Below, piece after piece: positions 51,951-52,871 of a stretch of DNA of 52,871 bases (position 1 is its first letter; every line of letters begins with the position of its first letter). This DNA is from Desulfobacterales bacterium (lineage in GTDB: Bacteria; Desulfobacterota; Desulfobacteria; Desulfobacterales; JAHDSC01). Under the pieces are notes generated by a model, which saw nothing but the letters and a program-made list of their open reading frames with translations, was not told where the DNA came from and did not search any database. Location of the stretch: NCBI GenBank assembly GCA_018432925.1, contig JAHDSC010000096.1, forward strand, positions 1 through 52,871, given 5' to 3'. Both the position numbers and the translations under genes were made by a program.

Positions 51951-52220
51951 TTATTTTACCGCGTCCTTCAATGCCTTTCCCGGTATAAACTTGGGAACGT
52001 TTCTGGCTCCGATCTGGATCTTTTCTCCGGTCTGTGGATTTCTTCCCGATCGTGCCGCTCTTTTGGATGTCTTAAAAGTTCCGAAGCCGATCAAGGTGAC
52101 ATCGTCTTTTTTCTTCAATGCGCCCGTGATGGTGGAAAAAACGCAATCCACTACTTCCTGAGCCTCTTTTTTGGTTTTTACGACTTTTGCAACCTCATTT
52201 ACTAAATCCGCTTTGTTCAT
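51951..52220 (-). CDS. hup: HU-family DNA-binding protein
   Basis: 89 residues, MNKADLVNEVAKVVKTKK..., with the HU signature GFGTFKTSKRAARSGRNPQTG covering the DNA-binding arm and ending FIPGKALKDAVK. It is a nucleoid-associated dimer that bends DNA. GGAGGAG lies upstream of the start. A near-consensus promoter and a strong terminator make it a complete, highly expressed single-gene unit. Confidence 0.95.
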   Translation of the reverse strand: MNKADLVNEVAKVVKTKKEAQEVVDCVFSTITGALKKKDDVTLIGFGTFKTSKRAARSGRNPQTGEKIQIGARNVPKFIPGKALKDAVK

Positions 52221-52284
52221 CTTTTTTCTCCTCCTTATTTTATTTTAAAGTACCCCCCGATTCGTATTTTTTAAATAAAGTGAA

Positions 52285-52313
52285 AATATAGTTGAGATAT
52301 TTAAAAGTGTCAA
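52285..52313 (-). promoter_or_regulatory. hup: Sigma70 promoter of the HU gene
   Basis: On the minus strand TTGACA (52308-52313), 17-bp spacer, TATATT (52285-52290, five of six). About 65 bp upstream of the HU start, in an A/T-rich region. Confidence 0.75.
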
Positions 52314-52340
52314 AGGAAAAGAAATTGTTTAACGGAAAAA

Positions 52341-52616
52341 TTATGACCCAAGAACGTAGCGCAAGGTCAGATACGCATGAGGGATGCCAAGGGTCTTGGA
52401 TTCCTCCGACAGGGTGGTGAACTCTCCGGCGAAAGTTCGAAAGGGCGCCCTGGTTACTTCGGGCAAAGAGGCCGTCCATCCGACTTCCTCCCGAGTTTTC
52501 TGCCCTCCAGGGATTCGACATATCTTGCAGGTCGGCCGGGGATCCGGGATAGGAAAGCCGACCTCGCCGGATTCCATCATGTACGGAAGCAGATCCGTAT
52601 TGTCAGGAAATCCCAT
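52341..52616 (-). CDS. Possible small protein of unknown function
   Basis: A 91-residue frame with codon use that looks coding-like, containing PTCKICRIPGG (paired Cys) and EESKTLGIPHAYLTLRYVL at the C-terminus. No ribosome-binding site precedes the ATG and I do not recognise the family. It could be the 3' remnant of a larger gene. Low confidence. Confidence 0.25.
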   Translation of the reverse strand: MGFPDNTDLLPYMMESGEVGFPIPDPRPTCKICRIPGGQKTREEVGWTASLPEVTRAPFRTFAGEFTTLSEESKTLGIPHAYLTLRYVLGS

Positions 52617-52749
52617 TTAAAGGCGGAAGATATTTTTATTTACATTTCCGATCGAATGGAACCGTTTTTCCTTGAGACCCGAAGGCCATATAGATGTTGG
52701 GCAAGCTGGATCATGTGCTTACCCATACTTTTTAGTACGACTTAGAAAC

Positions 52750-52859
52750 CCCCGCCCTGCGGGCGGGGTAATAGGGACTGGCTAAGCCGGTCCCGGATGG
52801 GAATGGCCAAAAAGGCCGCTCACTGCTACCCTTGGCTTGAGTTGTTGCCGCAACATCAA
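52750..52859. other. Four consecutive hairpins at the right edge (possible end of a transposable element)
   Basis: In 110 bp: CCCCGCCC/GGGCGGGG (52750-52768, 3-base loop); GGGAC-t-GGC/GCC-g-GTCCC (52774-52794); GGCC-A5-GGCC (52805-52817); TTGA...GTTG/CAAC...TCAA (52837-52859). The first hairpin recalls the right-end hairpin of IS200/IS605 elements, whose tnpB would then lie beyond the edge on the minus strand. Alternatively an open plus frame starts at ATG 52797 (MGMAKKAAHCYPWLELL...) and runs off the window. I cannot decide between these. Confidence 0.35.
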
Positions 52860-52871
52860 GACATAAGGAGA

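Noticed and set aside
1..52871. CRISPR arrays, rRNA, tRNA or a prophage
   Set aside because: No regularly spaced repeats, no cloverleaf or ribosomal signatures, and no phage structural or integrase genes were seen.

Overview
The window looks like chromosomal DNA of an anaerobic deltaproteobacterium (Desulfobacterota; a Desulfobacterales- or Syntrophales-like lineage is my best guess). This rests on gene content, not on a marker gene. The content includes a tungsten-type aldehyde:ferredoxin oxidoreductase with its own MoaD-like and E1-like partners, a molybdopterin oxidoreductase, a molbindin, a two-gene SufC/SufB Fe-S system, PEP synthase, citramalate synthase and exported DUF1207, DUF4412 and SH3 proteins. 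No rRNA, tRNA or CRISPR array was seen.

Layout. 1-3.9 kb: edge of an accessory region, with the tail of a RhuM-like protein, a large type III restriction-like helicase/nuclease, a small orphan ORF and an IS3 transposase remnant on the minus strand. 4-11.8 kb: DNA-damage genes, with an MrfA/MrfB (YprA/YprB) helicase-exonuclease operon and a umuDC operon, plus a molbindin and a DUF89 phosphatase. 11.8-15 kb: degenerate, low-density DNA with a truncated sensor gene, two charged small proteins and two copies of a roughly 135-bp dispersed repeat. 15-18.7 kb: AOR cluster. 18.7-21.6 kb: long spacers around one exported repeat protein, with a third repeat copy and a candidate small RNA. 21.6-37 kb: membrane transport and carbon storage: a KefB-type antiporter, an SLC13/RCK permease, a candidate structured RNA behind a near-consensus promoter, PEP synthase, a DUF389 protein, a trehalose operon (beta-PGM-like/OtsB fusion plus GH65 phosphorylase) and a P-type cation ATPase. 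37-46 kb: a DUF1207 outer-membrane protein, two Hsp20 chaperones facing a tandem ribbon-helix-helix-like protein, cimA with an attenuator leader, a DUF4412 protein, sufCB and an SH3 protein. 46-52.9 kb: molybdopterin oxidoreductase with a Trm112-type methyltransferase, a tandem UspA protein, a CBS protein, HU, and a hairpin-rich right edge.

The strongest discovery is upstream of cimA, read on the minus strand. In order it holds a sigma70-like promoter, a 19-residue leader peptide with seven isoleucine codons, three mutually exclusive pairing segments and a U-rich terminator ending 15 bp before the cimA start. Citramalate synthase opens the citramalate route to isoleucine, so this reads as a classical ribosome-mediated attenuator sensing Ile-tRNA.

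Other signals that ordinary gene calling would miss are: the three-copy intergenic repeat; two promoter-plus-terminator units without an ORF; a 38-residue triplication inside the P-type ATPase; a two-gene version of the domain set found fused in mycobacterial OtsB1 (Rv2006); and a run of four hairpins at the right edge. All functional calls come from reading sequence and motifs; no database search was run.
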